Assembly: GCF_000745835.1 (NCBI RefSeq) | Contig: NZ_JQKB01000024.1 | Span: 1-64,000 of the forward strand | Direction of reading: 5' to 3' | DNA: 64,000 nucleotides | DNA from: Belnapia moabensis DSM 16746 | Lineage (GTDB): Bacteria; Pseudomonadota; Alphaproteobacteria; Acetobacterales; Acetobacteraceae | In this document: positions 1 through 8,074 of the stretch, piece by piece | Layout of the letters: every line of letters begins with the position of its first letter | How positions within the stretch are numbered: position 1 is the first letter of the stretch | Made by a program: the position numbers and the translations under genes | The notes under the pieces: generated by a model | Databases searched by the model: none | What the model saw: only the letters and a program-made list of their open reading frames with translations | Told to the model about the DNA's origin: nothing

Positions 1-288
1 CCAGACCCCGGCTGCTTCGGTCGGTAGACCGGGCGCGAGCGCCATTCGACAGCACGGGCAGACATCGGGGCGGTGGGCGACCCTCTCGGACACATCGTCG
101 CTCAAGGGCCGGCTGTGGCCCTCATGGCCCGGCTTGGCGCCTCCAGGCTTGGCATGCTCGCGCCGCTCCTTCCGGTCCGTGGACGGCGGCTTGGAGGATG
201 TGCGCGAGGTCTTCTCCGGCCGCTGCAGCCGCAGCACCAGCTCGATCAGCTCCGCCTTGCTCAGGTGCTCAAGCTCGTCCCGCCCCAT
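1..288 (-). pseudogene. IS66-family transposase, N-terminal part (cut by window edge)
   Basis: The minus strand is open from an ATG at 288 to the window edge (96 codons). It carries the hallmarks of the IS66 TnpC amino-terminal region: a short leucine-rich helix, then SSKPPSTDRKERRE, then KPGGAKPGHEGHSR, then a CPCC zinc-finger half around residues 78-81. The catalytic DDE region would lie beyond the window. There is no good ribosome binding site before this ATG and no recognisable IS66 terminal repeat between it and the next transposase fragment, so the copy is probably a truncated remnant. Whether the missing part is intact cannot be judged here. Confidence 0.8.
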
Positions 289-336
289 CTGGGGATCGAA
301 TCAGCCAACCCGCTCCTGCGCAAGGGGGGTGGGTAA

Positions 337-870
337 TTACTGCGCCGGGGCAAGACCTACGGGACCATTCTCGTCGACCTGGAGAGGCGTCGCGTTGTCG
401 ACCTGCTGCCGGACCGGAGCGCCCCGACGCTGGCCGAATGGCTTCGACACCACCGCGGGGTTCACGCCGTTGCCCGCGACCGCTCGACCGAGTACGCCCA
501 TAGGGAGTTCGTCCGCTTCCTTAATGCCGTCGAACGCGCGGTCCCGGTCGGCAAGGTGATCCATGCCATCGTCGACAACTATGGCACCCATAAACAACCG
601 AAGGTACGGCAATGGCTAGCCGATCACCCCCGCTGGGTTTTCCACTGCACGCCAACCTCGGCATCCTGGATCAACGCCGTCGGGGGCTTCTTCTCCACCA
701 TCACCCGCAGGCGCATCGGACGCGGCGTCTTCAAATCCGTACCCGATCTGCAAGACGCCATCGCCCGCACCATCCGTGACCACAACAGGGCCGCCAAGCC
801 CTTCGTCTGGACCAAGCCCGCCGACACCATCCTCGGCAAGCTGGCCAGGCTCCCTGCACCATCCGTTTGA
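337..870 (+). pseudogene. Chimeric transposase remnant: ISL3-like front fused in frame to IS630-like back
   Basis: One uninterrupted frame from just after a stop at 334-336 to the stop at 868-870. Codons up to about 505 read like the catalytic core of an ISL3-family transposase (LRRGKTYGTILVDLERRRVV, then LPDRSAPTLAEWLRHH, then a RDRSTEYA segment). From about 508 the protein is the carboxy-terminal half of an IS630-family transposase (EFVRFLNAVERAVP, HAIVDNYGTHK, PTSASWINAV, PFVWTK). The two families are unrelated in order, so this is a recombination junction. The amino-terminal part of ISL3 is missing, and the usual IS630 catalytic glutamate in the NAVEGFF motif is glycine here, so the product should be inactive. 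Confidence 0.75.
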
Positions 871-879
871 GTCACTGCA

Positions 880-2061
880 CTAGTGATGCATCCACGCCGC
901 CGTTGCCTCGGCGAAGCCACTCCAGCTGGGTAGCGACAGCTGCGCGGCCTCATCCCAAAGCTGAGCTGCCTGATGGTTGTCCATTACCCGTATGATCGCC
1001 GCCTTGAGCGCCTCCACCGTCAGGGCGCTGAGCCTGATCTGACCCAAGGGCGGAAGTTCATGTACTGATGGAACGTCCCCGCCCACGATAACAGGAATGC
1101 CGAGGTCAAGACCCTCGATGGGCGGCAAGCCATAGCCTTCCGCCTCGCTGAGGTACAGCATCGCGCGGGCGTTCGCCAGCAAGGCGGCCACCTCCGCATC
1201 GGAGGCATACGGCAGATACTGGATGCCTGGGGCATGCGCCGCGGCGGCGTCTGCCACGGCCCGCGCCTGCGCTTGCGCTCCGGCTTGCGTAAAGGCGCCG
1301 CCAATTACCACCAACTCGGCGGGCACACCTGCCGTCCGCAACTGCGCGAACGCGGCCACGATCCGGTCCTGATGCTTGCGGCCATCAATGGAGCCGATCG
1401 CCACGAACAAACGTCGATCCGGCCGAAACTTCTGTCGCGCCAGGCCAGCGTCGCCCTCGTCGCTGCGGCGCAAACCATCGGCTCCAAGGGGCAGCACGAC
1501 GCCCATCAGATCCGTCTGACGCAGAATCCGATGACTGTAGACCTCCTGGATCGCCTGGCTGATGAAGGCGAGACGACCGGCCATCGTCAGGCTCGTGAGA
1601 TAGGGCATCAACTCATGGGTCCGCTCCAACCACATCAGATCGGGTCGCAACCAGGGGATGAAGTCATAGACCAGAAATCTGGCATGCTCCGGCTGGCGCT
1701 CCAGCAGATCCCGATAGAAGCGGCACCGGGACGGGTTGAAGAAGAGTTCAGGCACCAGAATCCGGTCATATCCCGCGAGGTCGATGGGCTGTTTTGCGCC
1801 CGCAGCGATCGCTGCCTCGACCAGCGGCTTGATCTCGCCGACCGACAGTGCGACGTGGCCGGCCCGGCGGTCGGTCAACAGATCCACCGCATTGGGAGGC
1901 AGCGGCACCAAGCCACCGCGTTCGGCGTCAAAGCGGCACGGCAGAAGTGGCCGCGGGCCTGGCCAGTGTTGCAGCACGGCCCGCACCACCCGTTGAATCC
2001 CGGTGCGGATGGGATTGCCGGCCAGTTCACTGACATCGGCCACGATCGGCGTTGTCGGCAT
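880..2061 (-). CDS. GT-B glycosyltransferase, family 4 type
   Basis: About 393 residues. The carboxy half has the GT4 donor-binding fold: FVAIGSIDGRKHQ after a linker, VVIGGAF, YLPYASDAEVAALLANARAMLYLSEAEGYGLPPIEGLDLGIPV with the conserved E-x7-E pair, and a following PSVHEL. The amino half is the variable acceptor domain. The longest frame starts at 2109, inside the upstream gene. The ATG at 2061 is preceded by GAGG at a good distance and starts with a natural strand (MPTTPIVADVSEL), so I chose it; this leaves a 10-base gap to the upstream glycosyltransferase and implies an operon. The substrate is unknown. A role in surface polysaccharide or flagellin glycosylation is only a guess from the neighbourhood. 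Confidence 0.85.
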   Translation of the reverse strand: MPTTPIVADVSELAGNPIRTGIQRVVRAVLQHWPGPRPLLPCRFDAERGGLVPLPPNAVDLLTDRRAGHVALSVGEIKPLVEAAIAAGAKQPIDLAGYDRILVPELFFNPSRCRFYRDLLERQPEHARFLVYDFIPWLRPDLMWLERTHELMPYLTSLTMAGRLAFISQAIQEVYSHRILRQTDLMGVVLPLGADGLRRSDEGDAGLARQKFRPDRRLFVAIGSIDGRKHQDRIVAAFAQLRTAGVPAELVVIGGAFTQAGAQAQARAVADAAAAHAPGIQYLPYASDAEVAALLANARAMLYLSEAEGYGLPPIEGLDLGIPVIVGGDVPSVHELPPLGQIRLSALTVEALKAAIIRVMDNHQAAQLWDEAAQLSLPSWSGFAEATAAWMHH

Positions 2062-2071
2062 GGTCACATCC

Positions 2072-4372
2072 TCAGCCCAGACCCAGGCCAGCCAGCAATG
2101 CCGCCACATACCGGTCCGCCGAATGGTCTACCACATAGGCAGCGCGCGCGCCCTCGTTGCGGTCTGCCAGCAGCCCGGCTTCCGCGATGTCGGCGAGCCT
2201 CTCAGCAATCAGCACGGCGGACACATTGTCGGGCACCCGCCAACATAGGGCAGCCGGCGCCTCCAAGGCGTCGGCCAAATCGTCATTGGCGACAACCGGA
2301 ACCCCGGCGGTGAGGCAATCCATCACCGCGACGGAGATGCTGCCAATCCTATGCATGCACAACTGCACGGCAGCATCAGCGGCCTGTAACCAACTTCGCC
2401 ATGTGGGATCATCGGCGCTGCCGTGAAACCGCACCCCATCCGCTAGGCCCAGCTCCCGTGCCAAGGCCTCGAGCTCCTGTTGCAGCGGGGCTGAGACGGC
2501 GCCCACAAAGGCCAGGATGGCCGGGATCTTCCAGCGCCGCAGCAGGCTGAGCGCCCAGATCAGCTCGTGGGGCGCCGTGTCGGGTGTGACAAAGCCGAAG
2601 GTCACCATCACCCAGGCCTCGGGTGGGAGATGCAGACGGGCGCGGGCGGCAGCCCGGGCGCCCAGCTGCAACGAGCCAGGGTCGGGCAGCCGCATCGCCG
2701 CGAAGGGCAGATAGCCGATCTCGGCGCCGTAGGCTCGGCCAACTAGGTCGCAGGATCTGCGCGAGTGCATGAAGGTTTGCGACGACGCCTGCACAATCTC
2801 AGACAGCAAATAGGTCGGCAATGTGCGCACGTGGTGCAGCCAACCCTCGATCTCGCCCGGCGCCACGGATCGATCCAGCTCCTGTTCCGCCACGGCGCGG
2901 GCCCGCTCATAACCCAGCAACTCAACATAGAAACGCACCATGCGGGCGTCGTGCGCGATGCAGGCTCCGCCATACTCGAGCAGCTGGTGGAAAATCTTGA
3001 GGTGAAAATGCGAGTTGCCCATCACGGCAACCACAGCGTCATAATCGCCGGACAAATGGGCTAAGGGGCTGAGCCGTTCCACTCTGACGGAGGCGGGCAG
3101 GAGGGGCGCCTCAGCTTCGGTGTACACCGTGACCTGCGCGCGCTCCGCCAGCGGGCCCAGGATCACCTGCGTGTAGTTGGCAACCCCGCTGCGGTCCGGC
3201 GGCACCGGCGACAGCATGGCAATGCTGGCCAGGGCACCCCGCTGAATGGCGGGGGCGGCCGGCTCCGCAGCCAAGGCGACCCAAAATGTGGCGGCGACCT
3301 CGGCCTCGGTAAAGCGTCGCCACAGGCCCGCCTGGCGGCCGGCGAGCGCTGTGCGCACGGCGTTGTCAAAGGTCACACGCTCCATCAGCACTTGCAGGCG
3401 TTCCGTATCGTCGGGCGCAAACAGCGCCTCGGCGTCCTCCACCAACTCGGCCTGCGCGCCGCAATTGGCCGCCAGCACCGGACATCCATTGGCGCCGGCC
3501 TCGATCACCGGGATGGAGAATCCTTCCGCGCGCGAGGGCGCGATGGTGGCGAAGGCGGCCGTATAGGCCGCCTGAAGCTCCGCATCGGTCAGGTGGGGCA
3601 AAAACTCGAGAAGCTCCGGTTGGCCACCGTGGCGAGCGTGCAGCGCCCGCAAGGGCTGCTGTTGATCAGCCGGGTAGCCGCCCGCCACCAGCAGCGGTAT
3701 GGCCGCCCGCTGGAGCGCGGCGCTGGACGCATGCGCCACAATCGGCGCCTCAACATTCTTGCGCGGGTCAGGCCCCGCAACCGCGAGCAAATGCGCCGGG
3801 GTGACGGGCCGTTCCGCCGCTGCGAGCGGCAGCAAGCTGCCTCGCACCGCGACGCCGGTCACCACGCTGCGTCGGGACTTCGCGCCAGCGACGAGATCCT
3901 GCAACCGGCCCGCTGTTGTGTGGGAGATCGGCAAAAACAGGTCGTGGGATCCCAACCAAGCCAGACGGGAGTAATAATCGAGGCGATCCGGCTCGGCGCG
4001 CAGATAAAGATCAGGCAGGTCGTGCGGAATAAAATCGTAGATGATGGCGGCCCGCTTGTGGCCAGGACGGGTTAGTAAACGCGCCACCCAGAGCGGATCA
4101 TGGGTCATCGGAGACAGGTTGATGAACCAGCCGCCAACACCCAGACTCGATGCCGCATAGGCGTTGGACACCAACCGATCAAACAGCGCGGCTGCGCGCG
4201 GCAGGGGTGGCGGCAGCTTGGGGTCCGTCACGCCGATCAGAGGCCCGGTCTCGGGGCCCGACGGACGATTTCTCAGCAAGCTTTCGGCATGCTGTCCAAT
4301 ACCGCGTTCACGGTAGGCGGGGTCTTGTAAGCAGCGCGCGTCCACGATCACGGCAGGTAGGGGCATGGCCAC
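2072..4372 (-). CDS. Tandem two-domain GT4-type glycosyltransferase
   Basis: A 766-residue protein with two glycosyltransferase GT-B modules in one chain. Module one (about 1-365) ends with the GT4 signature APSRAEGFSIPVIEAGANGC. Module two (about 378-766) opens with a typical fold start, SPVPPDRSGVANYTQ, and has a donor-domain segment with FGFVTPDT, then VRFHGSADDP, then VAVMDCLTAGVPVVANDDL. Such double enzymes usually add successive sugars to a polysaccharide or repeat unit; which sugars cannot be read from sequence. An ATG also lies two codons downstream (4366). The gene is immediately upstream of the second glycosyltransferase. No other polysaccharide genes are adjacent; IS remnants lie near both sides, which suggests the pair is a leftover of a larger locus. 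Confidence 0.85.
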   Translation of the reverse strand: MAMPLPAVIVDARCLQDPAYRERGIGQHAESLLRNRPSGPETGPLIGVTDPKLPPPLPRAAALFDRLVSNAYAASSLGVGGWFINLSPMTHDPLWVARLLTRPGHKRAAIIYDFIPHDLPDLYLRAEPDRLDYYSRLAWLGSHDLFLPISHTTAGRLQDLVAGAKSRRSVVTGVAVRGSLLPLAAAERPVTPAHLLAVAGPDPRKNVEAPIVAHASSAALQRAAIPLLVAGGYPADQQQPLRALHARHGGQPELLEFLPHLTDAELQAAYTAAFATIAPSRAEGFSIPVIEAGANGCPVLAANCGAQAELVEDAEALFAPDDTERLQVLMERVTFDNAVRTALAGRQAGLWRRFTEAEVAATFWVALAAEPAAPAIQRGALASIAMLSPVPPDRSGVANYTQVILGPLAERAQVTVYTEAEAPLLPASVRVERLSPLAHLSGDYDAVVAVMGNSHFHLKIFHQLLEYGGACIAHDARMVRFYVELLGYERARAVAEQELDRSVAPGEIEGWLHHVRTLPTYLLSEIVQASSQTFMHSRRSCDLVGRAYGAEIGYLPFAAMRLPDPGSLQLGARAAARARLHLPPEAWVMVTFGFVTPDTAPHELIWALSLLRRWKIPAILAFVGAVSAPLQQELEALARELGLADGVRFHGSADDPTWRSWLQAADAAVQLCMHRIGSISVAVMDCLTAGVPVVANDDLADALEAPAALCWRVPDNVSAVLIAERLADIAEAGLLADRNEGARAAYVVDHSADRYVAALLAGLGLG

Positions 4373-5743
4373 TACGAACCATGCATGGGATCAGTCGGCA
4401 AGCCGCTTTCCCACCTTAACTCCGTCGGGGCTCGGCGGTGAGACGGCCAGCACCAAGCCCACAGGGCGGCATGATCCGATCCTCGGCACCAGTGGCCGCG
4501 GCCCGCACGCCTGGGCGCCTCGGCTGCCGGCCTGACGAGTGTCGACGGAGCGGCAGACCCAAGGGCCGACTCACGCCAGGCTGGGGCCTGACCAACACGC
4601 ATCCTATGGGGCTTGGTTGGCGTCCCTCATCGTCGCTGATGGGTCTCCGCCTGTAGCCAACCGATCATCTCACTAAGCCATGCCCCTGGCCGGGGGCGGG
4701 GGCGGAACCGGGTCCCCTGCTCAACCTTCCCGGACAGGTCAGGCCTCCAGCCATCCCCAGCCCTGCGGCCGTTCGGCCTCAAAGACCATGCCTGGTGATG
4801 CAACACCCTGACGCACAGCGCCCTCCGCATCAGTAGGTTGCAATAATATCGACTTGATAAAAACACGATGGAATGGAACCATATGGTTGAATATGATCCA
4901 CTGGCAGAACGCCTAACCGCCGAGGCGACGACACGTGGCCCACCTAATCTCTGCCTCCGACCATGCCGTACCGGACGCCGCTCTTGAATCGGGGAGGCTG
5001 GGCGGTGTGCTGGTCGCCCACCTCGCCGTCCTCCTCATCCGCGCCTCGGCGGCGGCGATTTTACTGTCGCCGCTGCTGATCGCCTGGCTTCTTTGGTGAC
5101 CAGGCCACCGCCAGCTGGGCACCACCGTGCTGGCAAAGGACCACCCAGTCAACGCGCAGCGCCAGCCAACTTTGCCAGCCGACACGCGCTCAAGCTCGCG
5201 GCGCACACGGCGGATCTCCGTTTGGCCAGCGGCCATCGCAGGCACTACCCCATGACCATTTCCGGTCGGAGTAGCAGGGCGTGATGACGGACCTCCTGAA
5301 AGCGGTAGCTTGCGTCGCCAGAATTGCAGGACTGATTGCTCAATGCCGGGCTCCTGGGACCGCTGTGACAATGGCCAACCGCTGCTCTCCAGCGACGGCG
5401 TCGTCGCTGGCCCGATTCCAGCAGCGTGGCCGCTGACGAGAGCGCCCCAGGTACCCGCGCTACCGGTGAGGCTGCCCACGGTTTAGTCACCCAATCGGTC
5501 CGGCTGACACGCCGGCCGGTTGCAAGCGGGGTCGGCGGCAGTGCTGTGGGTTGCGTCATGGACACACCGTGCCAGGCGTTGACCGCCACCGCGGAGGCGT
5601 GGCCAGCACCGATACAGCTGGGCTGGCCGCACTCAGGCCGGACATGGTCATGGTCCGTCGAGCCGCCAGGGTGGCAACGGCGCCATTGCGAAGCATCGTG
5701 CCGGCCGCGCTCCAGCGCCGCGCCGGATCATCGTGCAAGCGCT
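4373..5743. other. Gene-poor stretch with decayed sequence
   Basis: About 1.37 kb without a convincing intact gene. Open frames are short, mutually overlapping and lack good start signals. It includes a locally AT-rich patch around 4845-4900 that stands out from the GC-rich surroundings, containing a 12-base perfect palindrome (AACCATATGGTT, 4877-4888), and a weak transposase remnant at about 5180-5350. It separates the glycosyltransferase pair from the conjugation-linked genes, so it may be an insertion boundary, but no direct repeats or attachment site were seen. Confidence 0.5.
5180..5350 (-). pseudogene. Possible IS3-family OrfA remnant
   Basis: Inside a longer open minus-strand frame, about 57 codons resemble the end of the helix-turn-helix and the start of the coiled coil of IS3-type OrfA proteins: PGIEQSVLQFWRRKL followed after a degenerate linker by QTEIRRVRRELERV. 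In intact OrfA proteins this is followed by a methionine-rich RDILKKA segment; here that is lost. The surrounding frame has no protein-like continuation. The similarity is recalled, not computed, so this remains tentative. Confidence 0.35.
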
Positions 5744-6220
5744 TCATCCCTTGCCTCCCTTCGGCAGTGGCGGCGGCGATAGCCACCAGCCACGGGTGAA
5801 GCCGCACCAATCCCGGTCACCCTGCGGGACGCCGCGCTGGCAGCTCTCCAGCAGGGCACCGAGGTCGTTCCAGCGCAGCGTCTCGGCTTGCGCCGGCGTC
5901 AACCGCCCGAGTGGCGTGGGCTGCGGCAGGCGCTGCCCGGCCCACCAGCCGCCGCCGGCCGCCAGCAGCACCAGCCCGGCCACCGCCAGCCGGCGGATCC
6001 AGGACACCTCGCGGGCTACGCGCGCCATTTGCAACCGGCACTCGGCCACGGCGGCACTGGCAGCGCGCCCGGCCGCCTCGCGGCCGATCCGGTCTGCCGC
6101 GGCGTGGAGGTCCTCAGCTGAGCGGGCAAGGCCCACCATGCTGGCGCGCAGCGGATCGCCCTCGTCCATCCCCGCTGCGTCGCAGAGCGCTGCAACCTGC
6201 TCAGCGGTCACGCCACTCAC
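5744..6220 (-). CDS. Hypothetical single-pass membrane protein next to ParA-like gene
   Basis: A 158-residue protein. Residues 1-75 are helical and alanine/arginine rich, with a possible coiled coil (ARSAEDLHAAADRIGREAAG). A single membrane segment follows at about 77-95 (RLAVAGLVLLAAGGGWWAG). The tail is periplasmic-type with two cysteines (ESCQRG and DWCGF) and a proline/lysine end. Its ATG overlaps the stop of the ParA-like gene by four bases (ATGA), so the two are translationally coupled. I do not recognise a named family. The position suggests an accessory role to the conjugative element, such as a membrane partner of the ATPase; this is inference. Confidence 0.65.
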   Translation of the reverse strand: MSGVTAEQVAALCDAAGMDEGDPLRASMVGLARSAEDLHAAADRIGREAAGRAASAAVAECRLQMARVAREVSWIRRLAVAGLVLLAAGGGWWAGQRLPQPTPLGRLTPAQAETLRWNDLGALLESCQRGVPQGDRDWCGFTRGWWLSPPPLPKGGKG

Positions 6221-6996
6221 GGCAACAAGTCCAATGCTTCGGCCTCGGTGTGGCGCGCCTCAAAGCCGCGGAACCAGTCCCTGATTTGGAACCGCTCCAC
6301 CGGGCCGAGGGGTTTGCCGCCATCGCTGCGTTTGCCCGCCATGGCGTCGCCAAGGCCGAGGCCAAGGCCACGGACCTTTTCCAAACAGGCGAGGTTGCGC
6401 ACCGGTACTGGCAGCGCCCCGTCTTCCACCCAAGCAATGAAAGCCGGCTCGCGGCGCAGCGGGGCAAAGGCCGTCTCCGGGGTCTGCCCCCGCTTGACCA
6501 CCGCCTCACTCAACACCAGGATCGTGTCGCCGCCGTCCAGCAGCCCAGCATCGCGCACCGACAACGCATGCGCCAAGTCGTCCGGATGCGGCCCGAGCAT
6601 GTAGGCTGCCACCGCCTGCACCCCGCTCTCGTCGCAGAACCCGACCAAGTTCAGATCGCGGATAAACTCAGCCATGGCCCGATCCTGGCCGCCGCCGATG
6701 TCAACCAACAGCGAGACCGGACCTGGGTAATCAGCGAGCTCGCCCAAGACCTCGGCCATCATCTCGGCAAATTCTTCCGGTGACCCGCCAGCCGGCACCC
6801 GGGCATTCGGGTACAGTTTCGATAGCGACGGGTTGCGCACATCCGCATCGACCAGAATTACCTCTCGCCCAGCCTGCATGGCGCGCTGGGCAAGGGCGTC
6901 GAGGTATGTGGTTCCACCTAGCCGGCCGCGGCCGAAGCGCACCACAAGCTTCTTGCTGGGCGTCACTTGCCGGGTGACTCTTTGTTCGCTTGCCAT
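6217..6996 (-). CDS. ParA/MinD-like ATPase with atypical P-loop
   Basis: A 259-residue protein of the ParA/MinD superfamily. After a short basic leader it has KLVVRFGRGRLGGTTYLDAL where the P-loop should be, then a helix, then the switch region ILVDADVRNPSLSKLYP, then a Walker-B-like SLLVDIGGG, then a long helical part. The normal ParA P-loop is KGGVGKTT; here both signature lysines are absent (arginine and glycine instead), so ATP binding or hydrolysis may be altered. It starts at an ATG with an ideal GGAGG site and is coupled to the membrane protein downstream. No ParB lies nearby. It could position a plasmid, or act in conjugation like TraL-type ATPases; sequence alone does not decide. Confidence 0.65.
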   Translation of the reverse strand: MASEQRVTRQVTPSKKLVVRFGRGRLGGTTYLDALAQRAMQAGREVILVDADVRNPSLSKLYPNARVPAGGSPEEFAEMMAEVLGELADYPGPVSLLVDIGGGQDRAMAEFIRDLNLVGFCDESGVQAVAAYMLGPHPDDLAHALSVRDAGLLDGGDTILVLSEAVVKRGQTPETAFAPLRREPAFIAWVEDGALPVPVRNLACLEKVRGLGLGLGDAMAGKRSDGGKPLGPVERFQIRDWFRGFEARHTEAEALDLLP

Positions 6997-7071
6997 CGTC
7001 GCCTCCTATGCTGGTCAGCAATCTGCCTAGTCAGTCCCGGCCATCTCACGTGCTGGTATGGGGGCCTCCGG

Positions 7072-7533
7072 TCAGCGGCTGCGCTCCCGCATTTCCCGGT
7101 CCAGTGCTGCCAGCCGCCGCTTGGCGGCGTCCTCGTCCCGCGCCAGCAGTCGCTGCATGCCGTTGCCGCTCCCAACCGGTGAGGGGTTGCGTCGCGTCGC
7201 CTGAGGCATGTCTTGCTGTGCCGATGACCGCGGTGCCGCCGCTTTGCGCTGGCGAAGTCGCTGCCACGCCATGCGTGCGGCACCTGCGGCTCGGCGACGT
7301 GCCCGGATACCATCTGGCCCCTCGGCTCCCCAGCCCTTGGGTGCCGTCATCAATCCGGCAGCAATGAAGCCCGCTGCCCAGCCATCCCAAGCAGCCCCAT
7401 AGGTCCCGATCATCTCAGCGATCTCGTCCTCGCGTTCGGCCATCCAAGCGGACAGCTTGGACCGTCCGGATCCGCCGGCTCGGACATGCTCGCGCATGCG
7501 GTGCAGCAGGGGATCTGTGTCGTCAGCCGGCAT
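7072..7533 (-). CDS. Hypothetical protein upstream of the ParA-like gene
   Basis: About 153 residues from an ATG at 7533, which has AGAGG nine bases upstream. A longer frame continues to 7731, but that extension is low-complexity and runs across the repeat region, so I reject it. The protein has an acidic/helical front (HRMREHVRAGGSGRSKLSAW, then REDEIAEMIGTYGAAWDGWA), a short hydrophobic glycine/alanine stretch (AAGFIAAGLM), then a strongly basic tail (IRARRRAAGAARMAWQRLRQ) and a final helix with RDEDAAKRRLAALDREMRER. The basic helical tail suggests nucleic-acid binding. The family is not recognised. It is the first gene of a run with the ParA-like ATPase and the membrane protein. Confidence 0.6.
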   Translation of the reverse strand: MPADDTDPLLHRMREHVRAGGSGRSKLSAWMAEREDEIAEMIGTYGAAWDGWAAGFIAAGLMTAPKGWGAEGPDGIRARRRAAGAARMAWQRLRQRKAAAPRSSAQQDMPQATRRNPSPVGSGNGMQRLLARDEDAAKRRLAALDREMRERSR

Positions 7534-7612
7534 AGCGCTGCCTCTTCGGCCCGCTTCGGCCTCGGGCGCACGATGATGCGCATGTGGCCGCGCACGCTTG
7601 CGCACGCCGGAA

Positions 7613-7631
7613 GCACGTAAAACCCACGTGC
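7613..7631. repeat. Perfect 6-bp inverted repeat, candidate oriT hairpin
   Basis: GCACGT (7613-7618) and its exact complement ACGTGC (7626-7631) flank a 7-base loop, AAAACCC. It lies upstream of the hypothetical/ParA-like operon, 35 bases from a tandem repeat and about 440 bases beyond the relaxase gene end. Origins of transfer usually contain such short inverted repeats beside direct repeats near the relaxase gene, so this is a candidate oriT component. No nic consensus was identified, and an operator for the divergent genes is equally possible. Confidence 0.4.
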
Positions 7632-7665
7632 CGCGCACGCGTGCCGCACCGAAATGCGACAAGCT

Positions 7666-7707
7666 GCACGCGTGATGAGTTCCGACGCACGCGTGATGAG
7701 TTCCGAC
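7666..7707. repeat. Two adjacent identical 21-bp direct repeats
   Basis: Copy one spans 7666-7686 and copy two 7687-7707, with no gap and no mismatch; the shared core is CGTGATGAGTTCCGAC. A partial GCACGCGTG-like start also precedes them near 7635. The repeats sit between the minus-strand operon starting at 7533 and the plus-strand gene starting at 7814, so they could bind a regulator, the ParA-like system or an oriT accessory protein. Confidence 0.7.
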
Positions 7708-7813
7708 AGACCAAGTGATGCCTCGCAACACCCTGCAGCGGCACGGAAGGCCAGCGCCATAGGGCGGAGAGGGCGGAAAGAATCACCTGCGTCGCGCCGT
7801 CCTGGAGGCACTG

Positions 7814-8074
7814 ATGATCACCACCCCGTGGCATCGCCTCGATCCCGAGACCGGCGCCAGCGGCCTTGGCGTGATGCACAGCGTCCAACACGGCACGCCT
7901 GTGTCGGCAGCGACCTGCTCGGAGATCCTCGTCACGGTGCGGGACCGCGCACGGCGCGGTGCGGTGGTTGCCATCGTCCGCCTCCGCGTTGGCGAGGAGG
8001 AGGTCTTCCTCGGCTCGCCCGCCGAGGCTGCTACCCGGATCCGCCAGGGACTGCATGACGCCTGGTCACGCCGG
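7814..8074 (+). CDS. Short plus-strand gene colliding with the relaxase 3' end
   Basis: An ATG at 7814 has a textbook GGAGG five bases upstream. The following about 85 codons show a coding pattern: by my hand count roughly 73% G/C at first, 48% at second and 84% at third positions, and a balanced protein (SEILVTVRDRARRGAVVAIV, VGEEEVFLGSPAEAATRIRQ). The frame has no stop before the relaxase end; it stays open antisense to the relaxase until 9982. Either the gene lost its own stop when it was joined to the relaxase end, or the protein ends in antisense-encoded sequence. The end given here is therefore nominal (the relaxase boundary). The family is not recognised. Confidence 0.5.

Noticed and set aside
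4913-5479. A 188-codon minus-strand frame
   Set aside because: No ribosome site and low-complexity text; only a short part resembles an IS3 OrfA, noted as a weak remnant.
7523-8056. A minus-strand frame opposite the 7814 gene
   Set aside because: Its third-position G/C is lower than its first-position G/C by hand count, the reverse of real genes here, while the plus strand shows the normal pattern.
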